This document shows, piece by piece, positions 10,477-19,542 of a stretch of 47,168 nucleotides of DNA. The stretch is from Myxococcales bacterium. Its GTDB lineage: Bacteria > Myxococcota_A > Polyangia > GCA-2747355. The DNA lies in NCBI GenBank assembly GCA_020431405.1, contig JAGQIK010000371.1:1-47168 (forward strand), read 5' to 3'. The notes below the pieces were generated by a model, which worked only from the letters and a program-made list of their open reading frames with translations, made no database searches and was not told where the DNA came from. How positions within the stretch are numbered: position 1 is the first letter of the stretch; every line of letters begins with the position of its first letter. A program made the position numbers and the translations under genes.

Positions 10477-12489
10477 ATGGACCGAGCAAAGATCGAAAAG
10501 GAGGCGGCGCGCCTCGTCAAACCCTTCCCCTGGGAGGCGCTGCGCGCGACGCTCGACGGCGAGCCGAGCCTCTTTGACGTCGACGGCCAGTGGCACTCGC
10601 ATCACCACGGCCGGCCGCGCCCGCTACGGCGCGACACGCCGTGCTTCTCGGGCGAGGCGATGCTCGCCGCGGCGCAAGCCTGCGCCTACCTGGCGATGGT
10701 GCTGCCGCCCGATGACCGCTGGCGAGCGGCGCTGCCGGCGCTCTTCGAGCGGGTTCACGCGCGCATGCGCAACCCCGAGCTGCTCTGCTACGCCGGCTTC
10801 TGGGAGCGCAAGCAGAAGATCGGCGGCGAAAAGTACGTGCCGCCCGGCTTCGAGAAGTACCCGCATCACCACGGCGCCGACAACGGCGTGCTGGTCTCGT
10901 GTCACGGGTATCTGTACTTTCGGCCGGCGCGGCTCGCCGCCGTCGCAGACGAGGCCGAGCGCGCGCGACACGTCGGCTTCATCGAGACGGTGCGGCGGCG
11001 CGAGCGCGGCGATCGCTACGGGGCGTTCCTCGCGCTGCGCAGCGAGGGGCTCGCGCGTCTGCTGAGCAGCGCGGCGCGCGCCGAGGGCGGCTATCACGCC
11101 GACCCTCGCGTCAGCGTGCCGGAGCTGGTCGAGGGCGTAGCGACCCAGCTGTCGCTGGGGCGCGACGCGGCGACGCTCTACCTGCAGCTGCTGGCGCTCG
11201 TCGACTGCACGGACCCGTGGCTGCGCACGGTCAACGGCTGGAAGTCGGCGCAGCTCAAGCGCGCCGCGGGCGAGCTGGTGGCGGCGGGCTTGGCGCGCGA
11301 GGAGGCGATGCCGCGCGCCGGACGCAAGGTCGTGCTGCCAGGGCCGTGGGAGACGGGCGCGCCGCCGGATCCAGCCAGCGAGCGCTTCAAGCTGGCGCTC
11401 TACGAGGCCGAGATCCTACCCAGCGGCGATGTCTTCTCGCCGCTGTCGCGCCTGCTGCCGCTGCGCCCGCTGGCGGAGCTGTTCGCGCAGGCGTGGGCGC
11501 TAGTGGCGCGCGGCGAGGGGCCCGACGCCGAGCTCGCGCTCGATCGCTCCGAGGCGCAGTGGATCGACGAGATCCGCGCCGCACCCGACGACGACACGCC
11601 GCGCATCGTCTACGCCGATCGGCTCACCGAGGGCGGCGATCCGCGCGGCGAGATGATCGCGCTGCAGTGCCGGCGCGCGCGTCTCGAGCGCGGCGAGGCG
11701 CTCGACGGCGTCGAGGATCCAGCCGGCGAGCTCGCCCGCGTCAAGGCGCGCGAGGCCGAGCTGCTCGAGCAGTATGGCGGCGCCTGGAGCGCGGCCGTGC
11801 ACCCTTACATCGTGCGCTTTTTGATGGCGCGCGGCTTCATCGATCAGATCACGGTGCGCATGCCGGCGTTTCACAAGCACGCCGCCAAGGTCGTGGCCGC
11901 GCTGCCGCTGCTGCGCGCGCTCGAGCTCGAGCACAACACGGGCGTGGGGCCCATCCCGGCCAAGCACATCGAGTTGCTCGCGAGCTGCGACGCGCTCGGC
12001 AGCTGCATCGAGCGGCTGGACTTCACCGCCGACCAGTACCTGGCCAACGTCGAGAGCCTCGCACGTCTGCTCGAGGCGCCGTTTATCGGGCGCCTGCGTT
12101 GGCTGCGCATCGGCGCGCATCGGCGTGGGCGCGGCGTGGGGCTCGACGGCGCGGCGATGATCGCCGACTGCGAGCGGCTCGGCGAGCTGCGCCACCTCGA
12201 TCTCGGCGGGCAGCGGCTCGGCATGCGCGGCAGCAAGCGCCTCGTCAGCTCGCCGCACCTCGGCAAGCTCGAGGTGCTGCGGCTGCCGTTCAACAACATC
12301 AAGGTCGGCGCGGCGCGCTCGCTGCTCGCCGCGCTGGAGGAGGGCGCGCTGCCCGCGCTGCGACGGCTCGAGCTCGCCGACGAGATCGAGAGCCCTTGGG
12401 GCGTGCCGAGCGACGTCGCGTATCAGGCCAACGAGATCCCGCGGGCGCTGGTGGCGCACATCGAGGCGGTGTTGAAGGCGCGTGGTTGA
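10477..12489 (+). CDS. TIGR02996-domain protein with C-terminal LRR-like repeats
   Basis: This is a 670-residue cytosolic protein. The first 340 residues form a domain I do not recognise; they include a His-rich patch (WHSHHHG) and a segment that could be a winged helix. Near residue 350 is a clear TIGR02996 motif, reading WIDEIRAAPDDDTPRIVYAD, then RLTEGGDPRGEMIALQC. This motif is known chiefly from Myxococcota and Planctomycetes and usually precedes repeats. The last 230 residues contain leucine-rich segments (LRALELEHN, LRHLDLGG, LEVLRLPFNN, LRRLELAD) that match leucine-rich-repeat strands. A role as a protein-binding scaffold is the usual inference; no enzyme signature is seen. It is followed 13 bp later by the exonuclease/GIY-YIG gene. 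Confidence 0.75.
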   Translation: MDRAKIEKEAARLVKPFPWEALRATLDGEPSLFDVDGQWHSHHHGRPRPLRRDTPCFSGEAMLAAAQACAYLAMVLPPDDRWRAALPALFERVHARMRNPELLCYAGFWERKQKIGGEKYVPPGFEKYPHHHGADNGVLVSCHGYLYFRPARLAAVADEAERARHVGFIETVRRRERGDRYGAFLALRSEGLARLLSSAARAEGGYHADPRVSVPELVEGVATQLSLGRDAATLYLQLLALVDCTDPWLRTVNGWKSAQLKRAAGELVAAGLAREEAMPRAGRKVVLPGPWETGAPPDPASERFKLALYEAEILPSGDVFSPLSRLLPLRPLAELFAQAWALVARGEGPDAELALDRSEAQWIDEIRAAPDDDTPRIVYADRLTEGGDPRGEMIALQCRRARLERGEALDGVEDPAGELARVKAREAELLEQYGGAWSAAVHPYIVRFLMARGFIDQITVRMPAFHKHAAKVVAALPLLRALELEHNTGVGPIPAKHIELLASCDALGSCIERLDFTADQYLANVESLARLLEAPFIGRLRWLRIGAHRRGRGVGLDGAAMIADCERLGELRHLDLGGQRLGMRGSKRLVSSPHLGKLEVLRLPFNNIKVGAARSLLAALEEGALPALRRLELADEIESPWGVPSDVAYQANEIPRALVAHIEAVLKARG

Positions 12490-12502
12490 GGGCTGAACGA
12501 AT

Positions 12503-14065
12503 GTGCAGTATCGTGACGCGGTGGGGCTGCTGAGCGAGCTTCCTGTCGTCGTTGTCGACTGCCAGACCAGCGGGTCGCGCGCGGGTGATGACCACGTGAT
12601 CGAGCTCGGCTGGGCGCGTGCACCCGGCGGCGCCGTGAGCGCGTCGCTCGTGGCGCTGCCCGACGGCGAGAAGCTGCCGCGCCGCATCGAGCGCATGGTG
12701 GGGGTCGACAACGCGGCGCTCTCGCGGGCGCCCGACGCGTGCTCGGTCTTCGCGCGCTTCGAAGCGGACCTCGCCGATGCCGCGGCGCTGGTCGCGCACG
12801 TGGCGCGCTTCGAGCGGCCGTTTCTGGCGGCGCTCGCCGCGCGCTGCGAGCGGCCCTTCGAGCACGAGCTCGTCTGCACGCACGCGCTCGCCGTGCGGCT
12901 CTTGCCCGCGCTCCCGCGGCGCGGCTTGCGCGCGGTGGCGGGTTATCTCGGCTACGCGCTCGACTGCGAGCTCAAGCGCGCGGCGGCGCACGTCGAAGCG
13001 ACGCAACACGTCTGGCGCGAGCTGGTGTCGCGCCTCGAAGACGAGCACGGTGTGACCACGCTCGAAGGCCTGCGCGACTTCGTTGCGCGCACCAAGGCGC
13101 GGCCAACGGGCCGTCACACGCCGCTTCAGCGCGAGCGCCGGCTCGCCTTGCCCGACGCGCCGGGCGTCTACGAGCTGCTCGGCGCGCGCGGCGAGGTGCT
13201 CTACGTCGGCAAGGCCACCTCGCTCAAGGCACGCGTGAACAGCTACTTCCGCACGCGCAAGCTGTCGGGCGGGGGAGGGCGCGAGCAGCGCGTGGCCGAG
13301 CTGCTCTGCCAGGTGCACGACGTGCGCGTGCACGAGACGCCCTCGGCGCTCGAGGCAGCGCTACACGAGTGCGAGCTGATCCGCGCGCATCGCCCGCCCT
13401 ACAACGTGCACCTGCGCGCCGGCGACGACGAGACCGTCGCCGAGGTGAAGGTGCTGGGCGAGACCGTCGCGCCGCTTTCGTCGCCGCGCAGCGCGGAGCG
13501 ACTGCAGCGCGTGCTCGGCGCGCTCGAAGGCGACCTCGACGCGACGCTGGCGCTCTTGTGGCGACGCGACGCCGACGAAGCGACGCGCGCGATCGTGCGC
13601 GAGGCGCTGCAGCAGCTGGTCGAGCGCCACGTGCACCCCAGCGTCCCGGCCGCCGTGTGTCTGCTGCGTGCGGTGCGTCCGCTCGACGCGCCCGCCCGCG
13701 GCGACGACGCGGGCGACGCTGATGCCGACGCGCCGGCCGCCGGCGACGACGACGACCTGCCTACCGTCGAGGGCGTGCTCGAAGCGCTCGAGGAGGCGAT
13801 GCAGACCGCCGCTCGCCAGTGGCGGCGCGCGCGCTGGATCGCCAGCCTCGAGCAGGCGCGCCTGACGTTCCGCGATCCCAAGCGCGACGTCGAACGCACC
13901 CTCGAGCTCGGCGAGCCGTGTAGCGACCGCGCCGCCTACGATCGCCTCAGCGTGCTCACCGCCGAGCTCAAGCGCCTCGCCGCCAGCGGCGCGACGCTGG
14001 CGCTGCACACCGCCGAGCGTCGTTACGACGCGCGCGCCCTCGCGCGCCGCCTGCGCTGGGTCTAG
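12503..14065 (+). CDS. DnaQ-like exonuclease / GIY-YIG (Cho/UvrC-type) fusion, exonuclease site eroded
   Basis: This is a 520-residue fusion. Residues 14-175 are a DEDDh-fold domain and residues 215-305 are a UvrC/Cho-type GIY-YIG nuclease, with PDAPGVYELLG, EVLYVGKATSLKARVNSYF and the catalytic-Glu helix LEAALHECELIRAHRPPYN. The last 200 residues include an acidic linker and a helical tail. Fusions of this kind are thought to act in nucleotide-excision-type repair. The GIY-YIG site looks intact. The exonuclease site does not: motif I reads D19-C-Q21 instead of DxE, motif II ends in Glu104 instead of Asp, and motif III reads H163...Q168 instead of HxAxxD. The start is GTG at 12503; another GTG at 12521 is possible. 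Confidence 0.85.
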   Translation: MQYRDAVGLLSELPVVVVDCQTSGSRAGDDHVIELGWARAPGGAVSASLVALPDGEKLPRRIERMVGVDNAALSRAPDACSVFARFEADLADAAALVAHVARFERPFLAALAARCERPFEHELVCTHALAVRLLPALPRRGLRAVAGYLGYALDCELKRAAAHVEATQHVWRELVSRLEDEHGVTTLEGLRDFVARTKARPTGRHTPLQRERRLALPDAPGVYELLGARGEVLYVGKATSLKARVNSYFRTRKLSGGGGREQRVAELLCQVHDVRVHETPSALEAALHECELIRAHRPPYNVHLRAGDDETVAEVKVLGETVAPLSSPRSAERLQRVLGALEGDLDATLALLWRRDADEATRAIVREALQQLVERHVHPSVPAAVCLLRAVRPLDAPARGDDAGDADADAPAAGDDDDLPTVEGVLEALEEAMQTAARQWRRARWIASLEQARLTFRDPKRDVERTLELGEPCSDRAAYDRLSVLTAELKRLAASGATLALHTAERRYDARALARRLRWV

Positions 14066-14083
14066 CGCCTCGCAGCCGGTCGC

Positions 14084-14095
14084 GTCTCATGAGAC
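14084..14095. promoter_or_regulatory. 12-bp perfect palindrome upstream of the secreted protein gene
   Basis: GTCTCATGAGAC is perfectly self-complementary and lies in the 131-bp gap between 14065 and 14197. It may be an operator for a dimeric regulator; there is no further support. Confidence 0.3.
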
Positions 14096-14196
14096 ATCGG
14101 CGGGCGCGCTCCAGTCCTCTCGCACCCTTAGAGCACCGATCCTCCAGGCACAGCGCTTGAAATGAGCGGCCGCGCCAACCCCAAGGAGGTGCTCAC

Positions 14197-15813
14197 ATGC
14201 AAAGCTACTCGCGCCGGCGCGCGCTCTCGCTCGCGGTCCTGCTCGCTGTCTCCCTGCTGCCCGTCGTCGCATCGGCCCAGCTCGGCGGCATCGGCGGCGG
14301 TTTCGGCGGCACCATCAACAACACCACCGACGTCAACGTCGCCAACGCGGCGCAGTCACGCCACCTGCCGCGCGCGAAGCACGACTCGCACACGACGCTT
14401 CTGCCCTACCACAACAAGCAGACCATCTCGCTCTACGCCTGGACTCGCAAGGGCCTCTCGGTGCGCACCATCGACAGCGACGGACGCAAGTGGGATGACT
14501 GGAGACACCTCGGCAACAACGCCGACAACCCGCCGCTTTACAGGCTCGACCAAGACGATCCGCAGAACACGCCGGCCGGCGGCGGCATCGACACCGGCCT
14601 GGTGGTGCGCGACGCGCTCGGCGCGAGCAGCGACCACCAGCTCTTCTTCGGCTACTCCACCTCGCAGCTGACCGCCGTCAGCCTGGTGCGCCGGCCCCTC
14701 GGCGGCGCCGCCACGTTCACGCGCTTTCTCCCGCCGACCAACAGCACGCTGACTCCGTCGCTGAACCTCGGCGCGTGGCGCAGCTTCAGCGCGCAGGCGG
14801 CGATCTACACCAGCGACAACCGCCTCGAGCACATCTTCGGCAGCGGCATGATCGACGGCGCACCGCGCTCGCTGGCCTACAACTGGGTCACCAGCGCGCC
14901 GCTGGTGGAGCTCGAGCGCACGCAGAGCGGCAACACGCGCGTAGTCAGCCACGGCACGCCATCGGGCGTCGCGCGCGTGCGCATGGGCCCCGGCAGCGCG
15001 ACGGTCGTCACGCACCGGCTGGTGACCAATCCTGATGGCGGCGCGTGCTGCGATCCGGTCAAGTCGAGCTGCGAAGGACAGACGCCGTGTTACGGCCTGG
15101 CGCGCAGCTACGTCTTCGTCACCGCCGACTCCACATACGACGCGCCCACCGATCTGACCACCAACGGCTCCACGGTCTACATGCGCACGCGCCCAGAAAA
15201 CGGCAGCTGGAGCTGGAGCTCGCTGGGCGCGCCCACCACGCGTCACACCTATGGGGCGCCGACCGTCGCGACCTACTTCAGCGCCAACCCCCTCTCGGGC
15301 GGCACCGGCCAGCTCGCGTTGTTCGTCACCGCGTTCGACGAGCGGGCCAATCGCTACAAGCTCTACCGCAATCACCACAACGGCAACGGCTTCCAGGGCT
15401 GGGTCGACGTCGGCCGCCCGTCGGACATCCCCAGCGACGTGCCCTTCGAGCTGACCACCGCGCTGGTCTGGTACCAGGGCAACAAGTTCGACTGGAGCGC
15501 GCTGCGTATCGAGCTCTACGGCCACTCCAGGGCCAAGAGCGGCGCGCCCGCCAAGCTCGTGCATTACCGCTGGAGCGGATCGACTTGGTACTGGGCGCCG
15601 AGCGTCGCCGACCCGCGCGGCGGCTCGCTGCGCACCGAGAGCGCCGCGGCGCTCGACCAGAGCAGCTACCAGCGCGTCTCGGCCTTCGCCCGCGCCGACA
15701 GCGGTCACGTCTTCGAGTACGTGCTCACCAGCAGCAGCGCCAGCCCCAGCGCGACCTTCACGCTCAAGGACCTCTCCTTCGAGCCCAAGTTCAAGCTCAT
15801 CACGTATCCCTAG
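14197..15813 (+). CDS. Large secreted protein, probably propeller-like
   Basis: This is a 538-residue exported protein. AAGGAGGTG lies just before the ATG, and a clear Sec signal peptide ends at VVASA|QL (about residue 27). After a Gly-rich linker, the mature protein is almost all beta, with recurring blocks ending in W-x-W/W-x-x-L/V-G, such as KWDDWRHLG, SWSWSSLG and GFQGWVDVG. These resemble the blades of lectin-like or sialidase-like beta-propellers, but I cannot assign a family. Two Cys (ACCDP) and a third (SSCEG) cluster near residue 290. It is probably extracellular or outer-surface. It converges with the beta-helix lipoprotein gene, leaving 13 bp. Confidence 0.7.
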   Translation: MQSYSRRRALSLAVLLAVSLLPVVASAQLGGIGGGFGGTINNTTDVNVANAAQSRHLPRAKHDSHTTLLPYHNKQTISLYAWTRKGLSVRTIDSDGRKWDDWRHLGNNADNPPLYRLDQDDPQNTPAGGGIDTGLVVRDALGASSDHQLFFGYSTSQLTAVSLVRRPLGGAATFTRFLPPTNSTLTPSLNLGAWRSFSAQAAIYTSDNRLEHIFGSGMIDGAPRSLAYNWVTSAPLVELERTQSGNTRVVSHGTPSGVARVRMGPGSATVVTHRLVTNPDGGACCDPVKSSCEGQTPCYGLARSYVFVTADSTYDAPTDLTTNGSTVYMRTRPENGSWSWSSLGAPTTRHTYGAPTVATYFSANPLSGGTGQLALFVTAFDERANRYKLYRNHHNGNGFQGWVDVGRPSDIPSDVPFELTTALVWYQGNKFDWSALRIELYGHSRAKSGAPAKLVHYRWSGSTWYWAPSVADPRGGSLRTESAAALDQSSYQRVSAFARADSGHVFEYVLTSSSASPSATFTLKDLSFEPKFKLITYP

Positions 15814-15826
15814 CACTCGCCCCAGG

Positions 15827-17662
15827 CTAGCGCGGCCCGTAGCTCGGCGCGGCCGCCCCCTGCTCCAAGGCGCCCAGATCGGGCGCAGCCCCCGCGTAGC
15901 CATCGTTGACGTTGGCGATGACCTCGCCCACGTCCACCGCCGCCGAGCCGGCGCGCAGGCGCAGATCCTGCGGCGCCTTGGCGGGGAAGGGGCTTTGCGG
16001 CAGCGCGATAGTGGCGGCAAATACGCCGAGGTCCACCTGCACGGCGTGCGCCTCGCTGGTCTTGCTGCGAAGCTCGGCGAAGCTGCTGAACGTCGTCGAG
16101 CCGATACGCCCGCTGTTGTTGCTGTTGGTCGAGCCGAAGCCGTCGTAGTCGTAGCTCCCGTCGGATGCCGCGTCGGGCAGCCAAACGACGCGCCCGCTGC
16201 CGCTCGACCAGCCGTTGAAGGTGCCGCCGGGGCCGCCGATGAAGAGGTTGTTGCGAAACAGCTGGCGTGCGTGTGCGCGGCCAGCGGTGATGGCCAGCGC
16301 GTCGCCCTGCTTGACGATGGTGTTGTGCAGCACCACGTCGCCGACGCTGCCGCGATAGAGCTTGAACGCGGCGATGTAGACGTTGCTGTAGACGACGTTG
16401 CGGATGAAGTAGGTTGGCCCGCCGAGGCCCGGCTGCGAGCTCATGGCGATGAAGACGTTGGTGAAGCGGTTGCCGATGACGCGGCAGTTGTGAGCGCAGA
16501 AGTCGGCTTCGACGCCGTCGTCGGCGGCGCGGTCGATGTCGTTGGCGATGATGTCGATGCTGTATTGATCGACCGCCTCGCTGTCCTCGAGCAGCGAGAT
16601 GTTGTCGCGGCAGCCGCTGACCTTGTTGTGCTCGACGACGTGTCCGGGGCCGGTGAGCAGAATGCACTCGCCGTTGTTCTGCCCGCTGGCGCCGAGGGCC
16701 GCCTCGTTCCAGGTCGTCGGCCCGCTGACGACGTTGTCCGCGATGTAGGCGTCCTCGGCGCGCTTGTAGGCGCCGATGCCGTCGAACTGGGCGACCGCGG
16801 TGACCGTGTTGTGCGTGATCGTGACGCGCTTGGAGAGGCCGAAGCGGATGCGGTTGGCCTGCAGACCCACGACGTGGACGTATTGGCGCGAGCGGGCGTC
16901 GACGGTGCCAGCGACGGTGACGGTATCGCCCGCCTTGGCGCGCACCACGATCGGCTTGCCCTCGCTGCCGTCGCGCTGCAACACGAAGCTCTGGTAGCTG
17001 CCGGCGCCGAGCTCGATGATGTCGCCGGGCTGAGCCGATGACAGCGCGGCGCCCAGCGTCGCCGGGGTGACGGAGACCACGCGCGCGCCCGCCATCGGCT
17101 GCGGCACCGGCCGCGTGGTGACCTCCCGTCGCTCGATGGCGCAGCCGCCGTCGGGGTCGCGCAGCCAGAGCTCGATCTCGTAGGTCGTGCCGGGCTCGAG
17201 GCCGAAGATGCTGCCCGAATGCCGGTTGCCCCACGAAAAGCCCTCGTTGCTGCCGGCGGGCACGCGGCGCAGCGCCATCGCGAGGCGCCACGCGTTGCTA
17301 CCCTTTTTGCGGTAGCGCGCTTGCACGTGACCGTCGGCGTTGGCGTCGCCCTCGATGGCCCACTCGACGGTGGCGTTGCGCAGTGTCGGGTGCGGCGTCG
17401 TCACGGCGCCGGCGATGGTGCCGTCGGGCAGCGAGCCTTGTGCGGGCAGACCGCTGCAGCTCGGCTCCTCGCCGCTCGACATGTCGGCGCCGTCGATAGT
17501 CGTGTCGCTCGGCGGCTGCGCGCCGTCGCTGTCGGCGCCCACATCGAGCGCACGCCCGTCGTGCCGGCCAACGTCGCTGTCGGCGCCCGGCGCGTTGCTG
17601 TCCGAGCAACCGCCAGCGAGCAGCGCCGTCAGCGACAGCAGCAGAATGGCAGCCTGTCTCAT
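15827..17662 (-). CDS. Right-handed parallel beta-helix lipoprotein
   Basis: This is a 611-residue protein. The start at 17662 follows GGGAGG and opens a lipoprotein signal (LLSLTALLAGGC, Cys19) followed by a disordered linker of repeated Asp/Ser/Gly (for example VGADSDGAQPPSD), typical of Myxococcota surface lipoproteins. A fibronectin-III-like segment (LEPGTTYEIELWLRDPDG) precedes the beta-helix core, recognised by repeated rungs of the type VTITHNTVTAV, AYIADNVVSG, HVVEHNKVSGC and CRVIGNRFTNV. The end (RAGSAAVDVGE...PDLGALEQG) is the closing signature common in such proteins. The family includes polysaccharide lyases, but no catalytic set can be assigned. Confidence 0.85.
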   Translation of the reverse strand: MRQAAILLLSLTALLAGGCSDSNAPGADSDVGRHDGRALDVGADSDGAQPPSDTTIDGADMSSGEEPSCSGLPAQGSLPDGTIAGAVTTPHPTLRNATVEWAIEGDANADGHVQARYRKKGSNAWRLAMALRRVPAGSNEGFSWGNRHSGSIFGLEPGTTYEIELWLRDPDGGCAIERREVTTRPVPQPMAGARVVSVTPATLGAALSSAQPGDIIELGAGSYQSFVLQRDGSEGKPIVVRAKAGDTVTVAGTVDARSRQYVHVVGLQANRIRFGLSKRVTITHNTVTAVAQFDGIGAYKRAEDAYIADNVVSGPTTWNEAALGASGQNNGECILLTGPGHVVEHNKVSGCRDNISLLEDSEAVDQYSIDIIANDIDRAADDGVEADFCAHNCRVIGNRFTNVFIAMSSQPGLGGPTYFIRNVVYSNVYIAAFKLYRGSVGDVVLHNTIVKQGDALAITAGRAHARQLFRNNLFIGGPGGTFNGWSSGSGRVVWLPDAASDGSYDYDGFGSTNSNNSGRIGSTTFSSFAELRSKTSEAHAVQVDLGVFAATIALPQSPFPAKAPQDLRLRAGSAAVDVGEVIANVNDGYAGAAPDLGALEQGAAAPSYGPR

Positions 17663-17709
17663 CGATTCCTCCCCAACCCCGATCGCGCCCGCGCGCGACG
17701 CGCGTTGCG

Positions 17710-19503
17710 CTACTCGAGCTGGGCGCGCAGGGCTTCGAAGCGGCGCAGCATCTTGCTCTTGCCGTCGGCGTCGCGCACTTCGGCGCGGATGTCCTCGGGC
17801 AGCATGTCGGCTTCGGTGCACTCGAGGATCGCGGCCAGCTCCTGCAGGCGCTTCTCGGCGTCCTCCGCCGAAGGGATGAAGTTCTCGAGCGCCGAGGCGA
17901 TGTCTTCCTTACTCAGCTCGCGCCGGCCGTCGAGCAAGGCGAGGCGCTTGGCGCGGCCGACGACACCTTCGATGTCGGCGCCGGAGAGCTTGAGGTCGCC
18001 GAGCGGCGGCACCAGCTCGTCGCTGATCGCGACGCCGTTCTTCTTGCCCATCACGATGAACATCTGGCGCAGCTCTTGTTCACCCTGCGGGTAGAACAGC
18101 GCGATGTGCACCTCGGCGCGCCCCTGGCGCTTGAGGTCGATGGGCAGGCGGTCGGGCCGGCAGGTCATCAGAAACCAGATGATCTTGCCGCGGTACTTGG
18201 TGTTGCCCATCTGCTGCGCGATCTGGGCGAAGACGCGGTTGCTGGTGCCCGAGTCGCCGCCGGCCTCGCGGTTGCCGAGCGCCGCGTCGGCCTCGTCGAT
18301 GACCACCGACACGGGACCCATCACGCGCAGCACCTTGAGGATCTTCTCGAGGTTGCCCTCGGTCTCGCCGACGTACTTGGATCGGAAGTTGAGCAGCTTG
18401 ATCGTGGGGATGCCCACCGTGCCGGCGTAACACTCGGCGAGGAAGCTCTTGCCGGTACCCACCGGCCCGCTCATCAGGTAGCCCATCGGCGCCGCGTCGA
18501 GGTGCCCTTCGCGGATTAGCCGCGCGTCCTCGCGCAGTCGCTTCTTGGCGGCGTCGTGCCCGACGACCATGTCGAGCTCGTGCTCGGGCTCCACCAGCTC
18601 GACCATGCCGGCGCACGCCGACTCGATGAGCTCCTTCTTGTCGTCCTTGAGCGAGTCGAGGGTGATGCGATCGCCGGTGCGGATCGCGCTCATCATCAAG
18701 CCCTGCACGTCGACGAGCGTCAGCCCCGCTGTCAGGCTGGCTAGGTTGTCCGGCGTGACCTCCGAGATCTCGGAGAAGTCGCGCCCGGCACGCATCCAGT
18801 CGATGAAGGCCAGTCGCTCGGTGCGGTCGGGCAATCCGCGCTCGACACGCTGCACGTGCGCCGAGCTGACCACCGCCTCGCTCACGTCCGAGGCCTTCTC
18901 GCTGAGCAGCACGAACGAGAAGTTGACGCGCTTGATGTACGGGTTGCGCGCCCAGTTGAGCACCGTCACCAGGTTGGCGGCGAGGTTCTCCGACGTGTGC
19001 GCCACCGACGTGCGCGGCAGCAGCAGGTGCGCGAAGTCGACGATCACCGCCACCGAAGGGCGCTCTTCCTCGCGCTTGCCGACGAGCATCAGCTCGACGT
19101 AGGCATTGAGCAGGGCCAGCACCTTCGTCGGGTCGCGCGGCATCTTGCGCCGGTCGCCGATGTGGCGGTCCATGTGGCGGTTCATCTCGGCGAGGCGGTC
19201 TTTGTCCTCGCCGGTGAGCGGCCGCGGCGGGCGCGACATGTCGTAGTACAGCACCAGGTCCCAGGCGCCGAAGAGCTGGCTCGCCAGGAACTCGCTGAGC
19301 ACCATGTAGCGCGTGTCGTCGTTGCCGCTCGCGCCCGGCTTGCTGAGCCCGGCCGACGCGCTCTCGCGCGGGCGCTCGACGCGCACGAGGTCATCGACGT
19401 TGCCGGTGATGAGAAACGTCGAGGTGTTGCCGGCGTAGTAGACGCGGCCCAGCTCGGCGGCCCACTCGGGCCACCACGACGGAAAGACGCTGTCTCTGCT
19501 CAT
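17710..19503 (-). CDS. AAA+ ATPase with Ycf46-like two-part architecture
   Basis: This is a 597-residue cytosolic ATPase. The C-terminal half is a normal AAA+ module: Walker A GPVGTGKS (346-353), Walker B VVIDEADAAL (400-409), a sensor-1-like strand FLMTCRP, and an Arg-x-x-Arg finger region (LKRQGR, 457-462). The N-terminal half looks like a worn-out P-loop domain. It has a Walker-B-like strand (VAVIVDFAHLLLP, 151-163) and a FVLLS strand but no Walker A, then a linker with the TAGLTLVDVQ helix. This order matches Ycf46-type proteins of cyanobacteria. The match is by architecture, not by search. It is divergent from the TerB-like gene, 32 bp apart, with no clear ribosome-binding site and a -10-like TATGAT close to the ATG. 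Confidence 0.8.
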   Translation of the reverse strand: MSRDSVFPSWWPEWAAELGRVYYAGNTSTFLITGNVDDLVRVERPRESASAGLSKPGASGNDDTRYMVLSEFLASQLFGAWDLVLYYDMSRPPRPLTGEDKDRLAEMNRHMDRHIGDRRKMPRDPTKVLALLNAYVELMLVGKREEERPSVAVIVDFAHLLLPRTSVAHTSENLAANLVTVLNWARNPYIKRVNFSFVLLSEKASDVSEAVVSSAHVQRVERGLPDRTERLAFIDWMRAGRDFSEISEVTPDNLASLTAGLTLVDVQGLMMSAIRTGDRITLDSLKDDKKELIESACAGMVELVEPEHELDMVVGHDAAKKRLREDARLIREGHLDAAPMGYLMSGPVGTGKSFLAECYAGTVGIPTIKLLNFRSKYVGETEGNLEKILKVLRVMGPVSVVIDEADAALGNREAGGDSGTSNRVFAQIAQQMGNTKYRGKIIWFLMTCRPDRLPIDLKRQGRAEVHIALFYPQGEQELRQMFIVMGKKNGVAISDELVPPLGDLKLSGADIEGVVGRAKRLALLDGRRELSKEDIASALENFIPSAEDAEKRLQELAAILECTEADMLPEDIRAEVRDADGKSKMLRRFEALRAQLE

Positions 19504-19511
19504 AGCCGAGG

Positions 19512-19542
19512 ATCATAGCGGTATAGTCCCCCGCCATGACAA
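19512..19542 (-). promoter_or_regulatory. Promoter candidate for the AAA+ gene
   Basis: On the minus strand TTGTCA (19542-19537) is followed after 19 bp by TATGAT (19517-19512), 8 nt before the ATG at 19503. Both hexamers are good but the spacer is long. The transcript would start at or near the start codon, so it may be leaderless. Confidence 0.4.
19522..19527 (+). promoter_or_regulatory. -10-like element for the TerB-like gene
   Basis: TATAGT lies 8 nt before the ATG at 19536, leaving no room for a leader with a ribosome-binding site. The divergent AAA+ promoter overlaps the same 32 bp, so the two genes may compete for, or share, control. Confidence 0.4.

Noticed and set aside
14356-16020. 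554-residue minus-strand frame over the secreted propeller-like gene
   Set aside because: It lies antisense to a gene with a perfect ribosome site and signal peptide; no motifs, biased Ala/Arg/Val composition.
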